DNA of 64,000 bases, taken from the NCBI RefSeq assembly GCF_003201775.1, contig NZ_QJJZ01000014.1, positions 62,001 through 126,000 of the forward strand, given 5' to 3'. Shown one piece after another: positions 17,558 through 27,303 of the stretch (within the stretch, counting starts at the first letter, position 1; each line of letters begins with the position of its first letter). A program made the position numbers and the translations under genes. The notes under the pieces were generated by a model that saw only the letters and a program-made list of their open reading frames with translations, did no database searches and was not told where the DNA came from. The DNA comes from Arenibacter sp. ARW7G5Y1. GTDB lineage: Bacteria > Bacteroidota > Bacteroidia > Flavobacteriales > Flavobacteriaceae.

Positions 17558-19018
17558 ATGTCCAATATTTTTAAGAAAGAAATCGCTTTTACCAATGTTC
17601 CGTCCATTAAGGCAAAAACTTTAAGGATAAATTTGAACCCAGATATTTATGGTACGTTTTCTGAAATAGGTGCAGGACAAGAGACTTCTGGTCATTTTTT
17701 TAAATCGGGTGGTGCTTCAGGTACTATTGCAAAAGCAATGAGTGCGTACGACAAGGATTTTAGTGATGCTATTTATGGTATTGAGGAAGACGGTAGGTAC
17801 GTAACCCAGTCCAGGTTAAAAAAAATGTTGGCCCATGAGATGGAAAACATGGAAAATAGGATAAGTCGGGAAAAACATCCCGACAGATTGTTTTTTTCCT
17901 ATGCCAATACAGTTGCCACTATTGATTTCTCCAAGAGATACAAAGGCCATGGTTGGATCGGAATCCGGTATCAGTTGGATCCCAAACAAAAAGAATTAAA
18001 CGAAATCATCCTTCATATCCGCTTTAAACAGAATGAAGCAAGGTTACAACAGGAAACTTTGGGTATTGTAGGGGTTAATCTTATTTACGGTGCTTTTTAC
18101 AAATACGACAAGCCAAGAAAATTACTAAAATACCTGTACGACCATATTGACAAGGATACGGTTGAATTGGATATGGTGAATTTTTCCGGTCCCAATTTTA
18201 CCGAAGTAGACAATAGGTTAATGAGTTTGCAGCTTGTTAAAAATGATATGACCGATGCTGTAATGTTCGGACCCGATGGCAATAACCTTTTGCCGGCGAC
18301 CATTCTTTACAAAAAAAATATTCTGGCCCTACGTGGAAGTTTTAGACCAGTTACCTTGGTCAACATGGATATGTTTAAAAAATCCTATGAAATATTTATC
18401 AGGGAACCCAGTGTTGAAGAGGAAAATACCGTTGTTATTTTTGAAATTACCCTTTCCAATCTACGTGCATCCGGAGAAATAGACGAACAGGATTTTATGG
18501 ACCGAGCCGAACTTTTATGTTCTTTGGGCCATACGGTAATGATTTCGAAATTTCAGGAGTACTTTAAACTCGTTGAGTATTTTAGCAATTATACCAAATC
18601 CAAGATTGGACTTACCATGGGGGTAAACAATTTGGTGGATATTTTCGATGAAAAATACTACCGCCATTTGAGTGGGGGCATCCTAGAGGCTTTTGGCAAA
18701 TTATTCTTTAAAGATCTTAAAGTTTACCTATACCCAATGCGCAACGAGGAAACTGGACAAATTATGACAAGTAACACCATAAAGGTCCACCCTAGAATGA
18801 AGGAATTGTACAAATTCTTCAAATACAATGGAAAGGTGATGGACATTATAGATTACGACCCGGAAATATTACATGTTTTCTCCAGGGATGTCCTCAAAAA
18901 AATAATCAATGGTGAAGAAGGCTGGGAATCCGTGCTACCTGAGGGAATAGCGGAAATAATAAAAAAGAAGAAACTCTTTATCCGGAAACCCATAGAGGAA
19001 AATCAGGAAAAGGTTTAA
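17558..19018 (+). CDS. Conserved protein of unknown function (often mislabelled in databases)
   Basis: A 486-residue soluble protein with no signal peptide or membrane segment. The N-terminal part carries the strongly conserved strings EIGAGQET, GGASGTIAKAMSAYD and HPDRLFFSYANTVATIDF, found from memory across Bacteroidota, cyanobacteria and Planctomycetes. A middle part holds FGPDGNNLLPATILYKKNILALRGSFRPVT. In databases it is variously named after unrelated products such as TonB-dependent receptor or a nucleotide adenylyltransferase; the sequence does not support a receptor, as there is no signal peptide or plug. I cannot assign a function. It stands alone between divergent and convergent genes. 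Confidence 0.8.
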   Translation: MSNIFKKEIAFTNVPSIKAKTLRINLNPDIYGTFSEIGAGQETSGHFFKSGGASGTIAKAMSAYDKDFSDAIYGIEEDGRYVTQSRLKKMLAHEMENMENRISREKHPDRLFFSYANTVATIDFSKRYKGHGWIGIRYQLDPKQKELNEIILHIRFKQNEARLQQETLGIVGVNLIYGAFYKYDKPRKLLKYLYDHIDKDTVELDMVNFSGPNFTEVDNRLMSLQLVKNDMTDAVMFGPDGNNLLPATILYKKNILALRGSFRPVTLVNMDMFKKSYEIFIREPSVEEENTVVIFEITLSNLRASGEIDEQDFMDRAELLCSLGHTVMISKFQEYFKLVEYFSNYTKSKIGLTMGVNNLVDIFDEKYYRHLSGGILEAFGKLFFKDLKVYLYPMRNEETGQIMTSNTIKVHPRMKELYKFFKYNGKVMDIIDYDPEILHVFSRDVLKKIINGEEGWESVLPEGIAEIIKKKKLFIRKPIEENQEKV

Positions 19019-19033
19019 TTATTCATAGTAAAA

Positions 19034-19067
19034 GGGGCTGTCCAAATCTACAGGATTAGACAGCCCC
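19034..19067. terminator. Bidirectional hairpin between convergent genes
   Basis: GGGGCTGTC (19034-19042) and GACAGCCCC (19059-19067) form a perfect 9-bp stem between the convergent 3' ends of the conserved protein gene and bcp. There is no strong T-run, so the terminator call is moderate. Confidence 0.65.
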
Positions 19068-19085
19068 ATATTCATCTACCGTCTT

Positions 19086-19535
19086 TTATAGCAGTTGTGC
19101 GGCATGGTCCTTGGTCTTCACCTTATCAATTACCTTCTCAACAACTCCGTCCCCATCAATTACAAAAGTCTTTCTGTGAATACCGTCATATTTTTTTCCC
19201 ATAAACTGTTTTGGCCCCCAAACACCAAAAATATTAAGGACGGTATGATCTTCATCCGCCAACAATGGAAAGGGAAATTGATATTTATTTTTAAAATTCA
19301 ATTGACGTTTCTGCGAGTCGGCACTAACCCCCAAGAGCTCATAACCTTGCGATTTTAGCTCTGTATAGTTATCCCGCAAATTACAGGCTTCGGCCGTACA
19401 TCCGGGCGTACTTGCCTTTGGATAGAAAAAGACGATTAATTTTTTTCCCTTATAATCAGATAGTTTAATGGTATTGCCGTTTTCATCCTTAGCCGAAAAT
19501 GCAGGCACCTTATCCCCTACTTTTAAAGTATCCAT
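19086..19535 (-). CDS. bcp: Bcp-type thioredoxin-dependent peroxiredoxin
   Basis: A 149-residue peroxiredoxin of the PrxQ/Bcp subfamily that reduces hydrogen peroxide and organic peroxides with electrons from thioredoxin. The peroxidatic Cys46 lies in FYPKASTPGCTAEAC and Cys51, five residues on, is the resolving partner typical of alpha-type PrxQ. The conserved Trp and Phe of the GVWGPKQFMG segment are present. Length and start are standard. It is divergently arranged from nth by 87 bases, which places two oxidative-damage genes side by side. Confidence 0.95.
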   Translation of the reverse strand: MDTLKVGDKVPAFSAKDENGNTIKLSDYKGKKLIVFFYPKASTPGCTAEACNLRDNYTELKSQGYELLGVSADSQKRQLNFKNKYQFPFPLLADEDHTVLNIFGVWGPKQFMGKKYDGIHRKTFVIDGDGVVEKVIDKVKTKDHAAQLL

Positions 19536-19622
19536 AGTTAAATTTTAAGTAAATTTATAATTAAAAACACGCCCATATGAATGGGCGCTGCTATATTTAT
19601 TTTTCATAAAATTACGCAATAA

Positions 19623-20285
19623 ATGACGAAAGCCGAAAAAGTAAACTTTGCCATTGAGACCTTACAGGGAATATACCCCACCATTCCAGTCCCCCTAGAC
19701 CACAAAGACCCCTATACACTGCTCATTGCAGTATTATTGTCTGCACAAAGTACCGATGTTAGGGTCAATCAGATTACCCCTAAACTTTTTGCCAAGGCCG
19801 ACAATCCATATGACATGGTAAAAATGACGGCTGAAGAAATACGGGAAATTATTAAACCGGTTGGACTATCACCAATGAAATCGAAAGGGATTTACGGACT
19901 TTCTAAAATTTTGATTGAAAAATATGGCGGACAAGTTCCACAAGAAATGGAACTTTTGGAACAATTGCCGGCCGTGGGCCATAAAACCGCCAGTGTGGTT
20001 GTCTCGCAAGCCTTTGGTATACCGGCCTTTCCAGTGGACACCCACATACATAGACTAATGTACCGATGGGGATTTTCCAATGGTAAAAATGTTGTGCAAA
20101 CCGAAAGGGACGCAAAAAGATTATTCCCAAAAGAATTATGGAACGATCTTCATTTACAGATAATATGGTACGGAAGGGAATATTCCCCTGCAAGAGGATG
20201 GAATTTGCAAAAAGACATCATAACCAAAACAATAGGAAGAAAAAAAGTTTTGGACGCCTACTACAAAACAAAAAATCCCAACTAG
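19623..20285 (+). CDS. nth: Endonuclease III without the iron-sulfur cluster
   Basis: A 220-residue base-excision-repair DNA glycosylase/AP lyase. The helix-hairpin-helix motif LPAVGHKTAS carries catalytic Lys121, and the catalytic Asp139 is in FPVDTHIHR. The C-terminal region that in Escherichia coli Nth binds a 4Fe-4S cluster through four Cys instead reads IIWYGREYSPARGW and onward and contains no cysteine. The helical core is otherwise complete, so this is a cluster-less variant, probably still active on oxidised pyrimidines. A hairpin terminator overlaps its stop codon. Confidence 0.95.
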   Translation: MTKAEKVNFAIETLQGIYPTIPVPLDHKDPYTLLIAVLLSAQSTDVRVNQITPKLFAKADNPYDMVKMTAEEIREIIKPVGLSPMKSKGIYGLSKILIEKYGGQVPQEMELLEQLPAVGHKTASVVVSQAFGIPAFPVDTHIHRLMYRWGFSNGKNVVQTERDAKRLFPKELWNDLHLQIIWYGREYSPARGWNLQKDIITKTIGRKKVLDAYYKTKNPN

Positions 20286-20300
20286 GAGTTGGGATTTTTT
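20273..20300 (+). terminator. Intrinsic terminator overlapping the nth stop codon
   Basis: AAATCCCAACT (20273-20283) pairs perfectly with AGTTGGGATTT (20287-20297) around a 3-base loop, followed by T residues. The left arm includes the last codons of nth. Confidence 0.85.
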
Positions 20301-20519
20301 AGTCTAGTTTAAATTATTTTCGAATTGAATATTACTATATTCAACTATTTGCAAAGATTTGGAATAGCCAATCAAAAACTTAATAGTATCCGGACTAGCT
20401 TTGGCAAGTTTACACTTGTATTGATTCTCAGAGTAAATTTTTTCCATAGGATTATAGTATTGTTATGTTTAGATAACGCTACTAAAATGGAAATATTGTC
20501 CGATTCGTCCTATGACCTA

Positions 20520-21101
20520 TTAATTCGTTAAAACGATATTATGCTTTTCAATTATTTTTCTAAGGTTAATAAGTGCATATCTCATCCTTCCCAAGGCCGT
20601 ATTGATACTAACCCCCGTGTTTTCCGAGATTTCCTTAAAGCTCATATCCCTATAAATACGCATTAAAAGCACCTCTTTTTGATCGTCCGGCAATTCCTCG
20701 ATCAATAAACTAAGATCAGTATCTATCTGATCCTTGATAAGTTGTTTTTCTACGTTTAGTTTATCATCACCAATTACGGAAAAGATATTAAAATCATCAT
20801 TCCCCTCAAACATTGGCATTCTTTTGTTTCTTCTAAAGTGATCAATTACCAAGTTATGGGCTATTCTCATAACCCAAGGCAAAAACTTGCCTTCCTCGCT
20901 ATAATTTCCTTTTTTCAAGGTTTTGATTACTTTGATAAAGGTGTCCTGAAAAATATCCTCTGAAACATCCCGGTCCAATACCTTGGAATAAATGAAGCTA
21001 CTTATACGTTGGTTATGTCTGTTGATCAAAACCTCCAAAGCTTTTTCATTACCGTTAATGTAATCCTTTACTAATACTGAGTCATCTATTTGCAATTCCA
21101 T
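20520..21101 (-). CDS. ECF-type RNA polymerase sigma factor (copy 1)
   Basis: A 193-residue sigma-70 family factor. Region 2 spans about residues 24-95 (RHNQRISSFIYSKV, EDIFQDTFIKV, FLPWVMRIAHNLVIDHFRR) and region 4 about 130-185 (LPDDQKEVLLMR, helix-turn-helix MSFKEISENTGVSINTALGRM). By manual alignment it is about 80 percent identical to the sigma factor 739 bases upstream. No anti-sigma gene is adjacent; the nearest neighbour on either side is not a FecR-type protein. It may act with anti-sigma factors encoded elsewhere or be controlled by abundance. The start ATG and 3' end match its paralogue exactly. Confidence 0.93.
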   Translation of the reverse strand: MELQIDDSVLVKDYINGNEKALEVLINRHNQRISSFIYSKVLDRDVSEDIFQDTFIKVIKTLKKGNYSEEGKFLPWVMRIAHNLVIDHFRRNKRMPMFEGNDDFNIFSVIGDDKLNVEKQLIKDQIDTDLSLLIEELPDDQKEVLLMRIYRDMSFKEISENTGVSINTALGRMRYALINLRKIIEKHNIVLTN

Positions 21102-21839
21102 ACAAAATATTGTTTTTGGTTAAACTAGGGGGCCTCCCCTTTCGGTTCGGACTTTTTTTATTGCTTCTACTTTTTATGAAGACTATAAATCTTCATTATT
21201 AATTAGTAACAGGATAAAAGTATATAAATGGTAAGGTGTGCAAAAAACTATGTTGTAAAACCCCCGTTAATTGATGTCAAATGCCAATTTTCTTATTTTA
21301 CGCATAATAATTGGCCAAAATTGAAGTTGAAACGGCCTTATGGAATTAAGGTAGGACTCTTTATTATCGTAAGCTGCCAGAAATAAAGATTTACCTATAT
21401 ATTAACGATTATGGAAAATCCTTCACATCCAATTGTTATATGGCTACCAAAAGCAGCCTTGCCATACAATGGAGGGACAGGGGAATACAATCGCAAAAGA
21501 ATAATTGGGAGTTTAACCTACAGCGTATTGCCTATTAAAAGGTAGTCCATGACTTAGGTGACCAATAACCTAATGTACTGTCAGGCACAAGCTACTGAAG
21601 AAATGGTGGGAGCCTCTAGTTTAAGCAATGCTCATCCAATTCATCATTACACTTATTACTTTTGATAATATAAAGTGATTTAGAGTAATTCAACAAAAAA
21701 TCTATCTTGGACCTACGTGTAGACATTAGTTTACAATTGTTCTTAGTAGTAACGTTGAATTTCCCCATAATAATATATTGTTATTGTCAAATAACGCAAG
21801 AGTTATGAAGAAATTAACCAAAAGCGGTTGTAAGGCTTA
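21102..21839. other. 738-base gap between the duplicated sigma factor genes
   Basis: I see no gene in this stretch; short frames are broken. Two points stand out: an inverted repeat ATGAAGA/TCTTCAT with a 7-base interval near 21177-21197, upstream of the downstream sigma gene, and a GTTAT/ATAAC hairpin (21780-21784 with 21791-21795) about 45 bases past the upstream sigma gene's stop that is also found past the other sigma gene. Promoter elements could not be identified with confidence. Confidence 0.4.
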
Positions 21840-22421
21840 TTAATTCGTTAAAATAATGTTGTTCTTTTCTACAATCTTTCTAAGATTGATAAGTGCATAG
21901 CGCATTCTGCCCAAAGCTGTGTTAATACTAACCCCTGTATTTTCAGATATTTCCTTAAAGCTCATATCCTTATATAGGCGCATTTCCAAAACTTCCATCT
22001 GATCTTTTGGCAATTCCTTGATAAGCAGGGTCAGATCCTGGTCTATCTGATCCTTAATAAGGCGCTTTTCAGCATTTAACTGATCATCGCTCATTATAGA
22101 GAAAATATTGAAATCATTGCTACCTTCAAATCTGGGCATTCTTTTGCTCTTCCTAAAATAATCTATTATTAGGTTATGGGAAATGCGCATTACCCAGGGC
22201 AGGAATTTTCCCTCCTCATTGTAATTACCCTTCTTTAGGGTTTTTATAACCTTTATAAAGGTATCTTGGAATATATCTTCTGTAATTTCCCGATCTTGAA
22301 CTTTGGAATAAATAAAACTGCTGAGTCGCTGGTTGTGGCGGTCAATAAGTTTTGCCAGGGCTCTTTCATCCCCGTTCATGTAGTCTTTTACTAGTACTGA
22401 ATCTTCTATTAATAGTTCCAT
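21840..22421 (-). CDS. ECF-type RNA polymerase sigma factor (copy 2)
   Basis: A 193-residue sigma-70 family factor with the same regions as its neighbour: region 2 with EDIFQDTFIKVIKTLKKGN and FLPWVMRISHNLIIDYF, region 4 with the identical recognition segment MSFKEISENTGVSINTALGRMRYALINLRK. The core of region 4 that reads the -35-like element is conserved between the two copies, so they may share promoters, whereas region 2.4-flanking residues (KSKRMPRFEGSNDF) and the linker differ. Tandem, same strand, about 80 percent identity by hand: a duplication, with both copies intact and under purifying selection. No anti-sigma gene adjoins it. Confidence 0.93.
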   Translation of the reverse strand: MELLIEDSVLVKDYMNGDERALAKLIDRHNQRLSSFIYSKVQDREITEDIFQDTFIKVIKTLKKGNYNEEGKFLPWVMRISHNLIIDYFRKSKRMPRFEGSNDFNIFSIMSDDQLNAEKRLIKDQIDQDLTLLIKELPKDQMEVLEMRLYKDMSFKEISENTGVSINTALGRMRYALINLRKIVEKNNIILTN

Positions 22422-22637
22422 ACAAATTACTTTTTTGAGGCCAAAATGCCATACCTGTATTTGTATTACAAGTGCATTTGAGCAAAATTTTAAAAAAGTA
22501 ATTTTGTTACGTATAGGCTATTTAGGGTTTATTATGCATCAAATATAAAAAAAATTATACCGAATCAAACTACTTTCCGGCAAGGAATAATATTTAGTTT
22601 AGGTCAAGGGCCACTAGCGAATAAAACGCACATATCG

Positions 22638-22645
22638 TATCTTTG
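22638..22645 (+). promoter_or_regulatory. TAnnTTTG box upstream of uvrA
   Basis: TATCTTTG matches the Bacteroidota -7 element, 17 bases before the uvrA ATG, but no TTG is at the expected upstream distance. No LexA-like palindrome was noticed here. Confidence 0.35.
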
Positions 22646-22662
22646 CCAACTTAAATACGAGC

Positions 22663-25446
22663 ATGACCACTATAACAGACGTTAATCCCAAGCATAATAT
22701 TATAATTAAAGGAGCAAAGCTCCATAATTTAAAAAATATAGACGTTGTAATACCACGGAATAAACTGGTGGTCATCACAGGATTGTCCGGTTCGGGAAAA
22801 TCCAGTTTGGCCTTTGACACCCTTTATGCCGAGGGACAAAGAAGGTACGTTGAAAGTCTTTCCTCCTATGCTAGGCAGTTTTTAGGAAAATTGGACAAAC
22901 CCAAAGTGGATTATATTAAAGGTATAGCCCCGGCCATAGCCATTGAACAAAAAGTTAATTCCACCAATCCCAGATCTACCGTAGGAACCACTACCGAAAT
23001 CTATGACTATTTAAAATTGATGTTCGCTCGTATTGGCCGTACTTTTTCCCCAATTTCGGGCAATGAGGTTAGAAAGCACACCGTTTCCGATGTGGTTGAA
23101 CATATCAAGACCTTTGAGGAAGGTACAAAATTACTTTTGCTGGCCCCTATTAAAATTAGTGCCGATAGGGACCCCTATAAATCGTTACAGTTGTTTTCCA
23201 AACAGGGATTTGCCAGAATACTGTACAATGGGGAGGTTACCAGGATAGATGAAGATCTAAAGGATGTAGGTCGCGAATTTGATCTTGTGGTAGACCGAAT
23301 CATTTATAAAAACGAGGAGGATTTTTTCAATAGATTGGGCAATGCCATTGATACTGCCTTTTTTGAAGGAAAGGGCGAATGTATTGTTCAGGAACTGGCT
23401 ACTGGCCAAACTACCCGTTTCAGCAACAAGTTCGAACTGGACGGAATGCAATTTCTTGAACCCAATGTACACTTGTTCAGTTTCAACAATCCTTATGGAG
23501 CTTGTCCTAAATGTGAGGGTTATGGGGATGTAATAGGTATAGATGAGGATTTGGTAATTCCCAACACTTCGCTCTCGATTTTTGAAAATGCCATTTTTCC
23601 ATGGCGCGGTGAAAGTATGGGATGGTACAGGGATGAATTGGTGAATGTGGCCTATAAATTCGATTTCCCCATCCACAAACCCTGGTATCAACTATCCGAC
23701 CAGCAAAAGCAACTCGTTTGGGAAGGGAACAGTTACTTTACAGGTATCCATAAATTCTTTGAAGGCCTGGAAGAGAAGAGCTATAAAATACAGAACCGGG
23801 TAATGCTATCCCGATATCGCGGCAAGACCAAATGCAGCACCTGCAAAGGAAGACGTTTACGGAAGGAAACCGACTATGTAAAAATATCGGGGAAATCCAT
23901 TTCCGATCTAGTGGAACTGCCCATAGAAGATCTTATCGGCTTCTTTAAGGAGATTGATCTCAGTTTTAACGAAGAGAAAATTGCCAATAGATTACTTAGG
24001 GAAATAGAGAGCAGATTGGGGTTTCTATACAATGTTGGACTTAGCTATTTAACATTGAACAGAAAATCCAATTCCTTGTCGGGTGGGGAAAGTCAACGCA
24101 TAAATTTGGCAACCTCCCTGGGAAGTAGTTTGGTGGGCTCCATGTATATTCTGGACGAACCCAGTATTGGCCTTCATCCAAAGGATACCGAGAACCTAAT
24201 AACAGTTCTAAAATCGTTACGCGACTTGGGCAATACCGTAATTGTAGTGGAACATGATGAGGACATTATGAAGGCGGCAGACCAAGTAATCGATATTGGC
24301 CCTGAAGCCGGGACGCATGGTGGAGAGGTGGTTGCCCATGGAACCCTGAACGAAGTTCTCAAATCCAGCTCCCTTACGGCGGCTTACCTAAATGGTACCA
24401 TGGAAATTGCCGTACCCAAATCAAGAAGGCCTTACAAAAATTTCATAGAAATAAAAGGAGCACGGGAGAACAACCTTAAAAATATTGATGTTATCTTTCC
24501 CTTAAACGTTTTAACAGTAATTACAGGTGTATCGGGCAGTGGTAAGAGTACTTTGGTAAAAAAACTCCTATATCCTATAATTCTAAAGGAACTTGGTGGC
24601 TACGGAGAGAAAGCAGGGCAGTACAGTTCCATGGAAGGAAAATTTCAATCCCTAAAACACGTAGAATACGTAGACCAAAACCCAATTGGTCGGTCCTCCA
24701 GATCCAACCCCGTAACCTACATCAAGGCCTATGACGATATCCGTAATCTTTTTGCCAACCAAAAATTAAGCAAATTAAGAGGGTATCAGCCAAAGCATTT
24801 TTCATTTAATGTTGATGGTGGTAGGTGCGAAAAATGCAAAGGAGAAGGTGAGATTACGGTGGAAATGCAGTTTATGGCCGATGTGCATTTGGAATGCGAA
24901 ACCTGCCACGGAAAAAGGTTTAAAAAAGAGGTATTGGAAGTGAAATTCGAAGATGCCAATATAGATGATGTTCTTAATATGACCATTGATGATGCCATAG
25001 GTTTCTTTGACCAAAACAATCAATCCAAAATCGTAACCAAACTAAAGCCACTTCAAGATGTAGGGTTAGGCTATGTAACCTTGGGACAGTCCTCCTCTAC
25101 CCTTTCGGGAGGTGAAGCACAGCGTATCAAGCTAGCTTCATTTTTAGTAAAGGGGAGCACCAAGGACAAAGCCCTATTTATTTTTGACGAACCTACTACA
25201 GGCCTCCATTTCCACGATATTAAAAAATTGCTCAAATCGTTTGATGCATTAATTGACAAAGGACATTCCATAATTGTCATTGAGCACAATATAGACCTTA
25301 TTAAATGTGCCGATTACATCATAGACCTAGGCCCGGACGGCGGAAATAAGGGGGGGCAACTATTGGTGCAGGGAACCCCGGAAATTGTTGCAAAGAACAA
25401 AACTTCCTACACGGCCAAGTATTTAAAGGAAAAATTACCCCATTAG
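22663..25446 (+). CDS. uvrA: Excinuclease ABC subunit A
   Basis: A 927-residue UvrA, the damage-scanning ATPase of nucleotide excision repair, normal in length. It has two ABC modules: Walker [12 protein letters not shown] (about residues 40-50) and [11 protein letters not shown]; signatures [12 protein letters not shown] and [12 protein letters not shown]; Walker B/D-loop [10 protein letters not shown] and [10 protein letters not shown]. Zinc-finger Cys pairs are visible as [24 protein letters not shown] and CETCHGKR. The start gives the usual family N-terminus ([14 protein letters not shown]). It is monocistronic as far as seen, reading away from the sigma genes, with uvrB and uvrC not in the window. 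Confidence 0.98.
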   Translation: MTTITDVNPKHNIIIKGAKLHNLKNIDVVIPRNKLVVITGLSGSGKSSLAFDTLYAEGQRRYVESLSSYARQFLGKLDKPKVDYIKGIAPAIAIEQKVNSTNPRSTVGTTTEIYDYLKLMFARIGRTFSPISGNEVRKHTVSDVVEHIKTFEEGTKLLLLAPIKISADRDPYKSLQLFSKQGFARILYNGEVTRIDEDLKDVGREFDLVVDRIIYKNEEDFFNRLGNAIDTAFFEGKGECIVQELATGQTTRFSNKFELDGMQFLEPNVHLFSFNNPYGACPKCEGYGDVIGIDEDLVIPNTSLSIFENAIFPWRGESMGWYRDELVNVAYKFDFPIHKPWYQLSDQQKQLVWEGNSYFTGIHKFFEGLEEKSYKIQNRVMLSRYRGKTKCSTCKGRRLRKETDYVKISGKSISDLVELPIEDLIGFFKEIDLSFNEEKIANRLLREIESRLGFLYNVGLSYLTLNRKSNSLSGGESQRINLATSLGSSLVGSMYILDEPSIGLHPKDTENLITVLKSLRDLGNTVIVVEHDEDIMKAADQVIDIGPEAGTHGGEVVAHGTLNEVLKSSSLTAAYLNGTMEIAVPKSRRPYKNFIEIKGARENNLKNIDVIFPLNVLTVITGVSGSGKSTLVKKLLYPIILKELGGYGEKAGQYSSMEGKFQSLKHVEYVDQNPIGRSSRSNPVTYIKAYDDIRNLFANQKLSKLRGYQPKHFSFNVDGGRCEKCKGEGEITVEMQFMADVHLECETCHGKRFKKEVLEVKFEDANIDDVLNMTIDDAIGFFDQNNQSKIVTKLKPLQDVGLGYVTLGQSSSTLSGGEAQRIKLASFLVKGSTKDKALFIFDEPTTGLHFHDIKKLLKSFDALIDKGHSIIVIEHNIDLIKCADYIIDLGPDGGNKGGQLLVQGTPEIVAKNKTSYTAKYLKEKLPH

Positions 25447-25834
25447 TTAGGGGGAATAATTACGACAGTATCCTATGATTTTAATTTTGATAGGTTTCTA
25501 TCCCATAAAATAAGCCGACCAGGCCCTGCCCTATCTTACCATATACTGTTCGCTAATTGCCTGTTTACTATGTCCTTTACCAAAAACCGGCCACCCTGCG
25601 CTGCCCACTGTTTACTGATCACTGATCCCTGCCCATAGCTACAACCCACCCAATACTCAGTTCTTGTTACCATTGCCCCCCTTAGCCACTGTTTACGGAA
25701 CTACATCATAGCTGTTTATAAATGATAAACACATGATAATCAATTGTTTAAAATATTTGTTGATTTTTTGGCATGCTGTTTGGTATATATAAATTGAATG
25801 TAAATAGTTGCATTCAAAATTAAAACCTTATATC
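25447..25834. other. 388-base gap without a gene
   Basis: No reading frame is supported. The first 250 bases are unusually rich in C and in short CCC/CTG runs on the plus strand (for example CACTGTTTAC occurs twice, and CTGATCACTGATC is a short direct repeat), unlike the AT-rich flanks. The last 100 bases are AT-rich leader for the following gene. Confidence 0.4.
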
Positions 25835-27139
25835 ATGAGAAATTTAATACTCCTTTTTACAGCGCTTATATTGGGTACTACTGGTTCCAAGGCAGCTTCA
25901 ATGGAAGATAAGGTTGCCACAAGCAATACTTATAGAAACAATAACTCATTTATATTCGTTGAAAATGGCATCACATTTTCAGTATACCCAGATGGGGAGT
26001 TCGATTTCTATATTGACAATAGAGATGGCGTGAATGCCAATGTAAATTTTGGCCATACCAATATTACTTTTAATTCGGGTTACGATTACAACCCATATGT
26101 ACAGTATGACGATTACGGTGCGGTTATTCAAGTGGAAAATGTCCCCATCTACTACGATTACTATGGTAGGGTAACCCAAATTGGGGATGTGGACATCAAC
26201 TACAATAGTGGTAGGGTATCCAGAGTTGGTGGTCTGTACGTATACTATAACAACCGTGGACTTTACAGCCATCACAGGGGTTACGTTAATATTTACAACA
26301 GACATTATGTGTATAGCCCTTTCCATAGTTATTTCGTAAGACCCGCCATAGGTTTTGGTTTAGTATTTGGTAGCCCTTATAGAAGATATTACAAACCTGT
26401 TAGGTATACCTATTACAGACCATACCACCACAACTATAGAAAAGCTTATGCCAAAGTTGGGCACCATTACAAGTACAACAAAGGACATCATGCCAAGAGA
26501 AGTACCATTTACAGAAACGACAAAAGAGTGGCTGTTAGAAACAATGGGTATAGAAATAGCAACAACCTACGGTCCAACAGATCGGTTGCAAGTAGAAGTA
26601 ATGGGGTAAGAAAGAACAATACTGTTTCCAGAGGTACTACTTCCAGAAATAACAACACTATTTCAAGGACTACCACCCAACGCAGCAGCGCCAATGGCAA
26701 TAGAACTATCAAAAGAAGTACCACGGTAAGGAGCAATTCTCCAAGTGCCAAAAATAATAAATCGGTTTCCAGGAGCGCCTCGATTCGCCCAAACAATAAG
26801 GGCAATGTTCAAAGAACAGTAAGTAGAACAACAACCACTAGGAGTACTAACGGAAGAGGGAGTTCTGTTACCAAGAGCAAGGCGGTCGTATCCAGACCTT
26901 CCGGGAATACCAGAACAGTGGTAAAAAAGGTAGCTAACAGTAGCCCTAGAAATACTTCGGTTAGAAGCAGTTCTACCAGTAGAAGTAACAGGAGTACCAC
27001 TGTAAGAAATACCACCACAAAACGACCAAATGTGCAGTCGAAAAGCACTGCAAAAAGGTCGGTAGCCAGATCATCCGGTGGTAGTTCAAGAAAAATTTCA
27101 ACGGCTTCCACAAGAGGAAGAAGTTCCAGAAGTAATTAA
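25835..27139 (+). CDS. Secreted, highly basic Arg/Ser/Asn/Thr-rich protein
   Basis: A 434-residue protein with a clear signal peptide (about residues 1-20). Residues 40-150 are a folded-looking Tyr/Asp/Gly-rich part with repeated short units (DYDY, VDINYN, VGGLYVYYN), residues 150-220 are Tyr/His/Arg-rich, and about 220-434 is a low-complexity tail of Arg, Ser, Asn and Thr in short motifs such as RSTTVR and SRTTT. The tail is strongly positively charged and lacks Asp and Glu. I do not recognise a family; a role in binding anionic polymers (DNA, polysaccharide) at the surface is only inference. The ATG at 25835 gives a normal signal peptide; an upstream TTG would add nine residues. A terminator follows. 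Confidence 0.75.
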   Translation: MRNLILLFTALILGTTGSKAASMEDKVATSNTYRNNNSFIFVENGITFSVYPDGEFDFYIDNRDGVNANVNFGHTNITFNSGYDYNPYVQYDDYGAVIQVENVPIYYDYYGRVTQIGDVDINYNSGRVSRVGGLYVYYNNRGLYSHHRGYVNIYNRHYVYSPFHSYFVRPAIGFGLVFGSPYRRYYKPVRYTYYRPYHHNYRKAYAKVGHHYKYNKGHHAKRSTIYRNDKRVAVRNNGYRNSNNLRSNRSVASRSNGVRKNNTVSRGTTSRNNNTISRTTTQRSSANGNRTIKRSTTVRSNSPSAKNNKSVSRSASIRPNNKGNVQRTVSRTTTTRSTNGRGSSVTKSKAVVSRPSGNTRTVVKKVANSSPRNTSVRSSSTSRSNRSTTVRNTTTKRPNVQSKSTAKRSVARSSGGSSRKISTASTRGRSSRSN

Positions 27140-27167
27140 AAATAGTTTTTAGGTTGGTTAGTTGTTT

Positions 27168-27201
27168 AGCCCCGCAGTGAATTCGTTCCTGCGGGGTTTT
27201 A
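27168..27201 (+). terminator. Intrinsic terminator after the basic secreted protein
   Basis: CCCCGCAG (27170-27177) and CTGCGGGG (27189-27196) make a perfect 8-bp stem with an 11-base loop and then TTTT. It is about 30 bases beyond the stop. Confidence 0.8.
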
Positions 27202-27303
27202 CTTTCCTGGAAAGATTGGTATGCCACAGCTGGATACCCCTAATATTAAAAGCAGTCGTCTTTTAAGAAATGTAAGGTCTATCCCGGATGTATTAACTCT
27301 GAT

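Noticed and set aside
21102-21839. Possible remnant gene between the two sigma factors
   Set aside because: A few short frames (around 21400-21620) resemble protein but none matches a family I know or keeps a start.
25447-25834. Possible gene in the C-rich gap after uvrA
   Set aside because: Frames are short and broken; the base bias and repeats do not give a coherent protein.
26509-27111. Leu/Val-rich minus-strand frames inside the basic secreted protein gene
   Set aside because: They are the complement of the Arg/Ser/Thr/Asn low-complexity coding strand, not genes.
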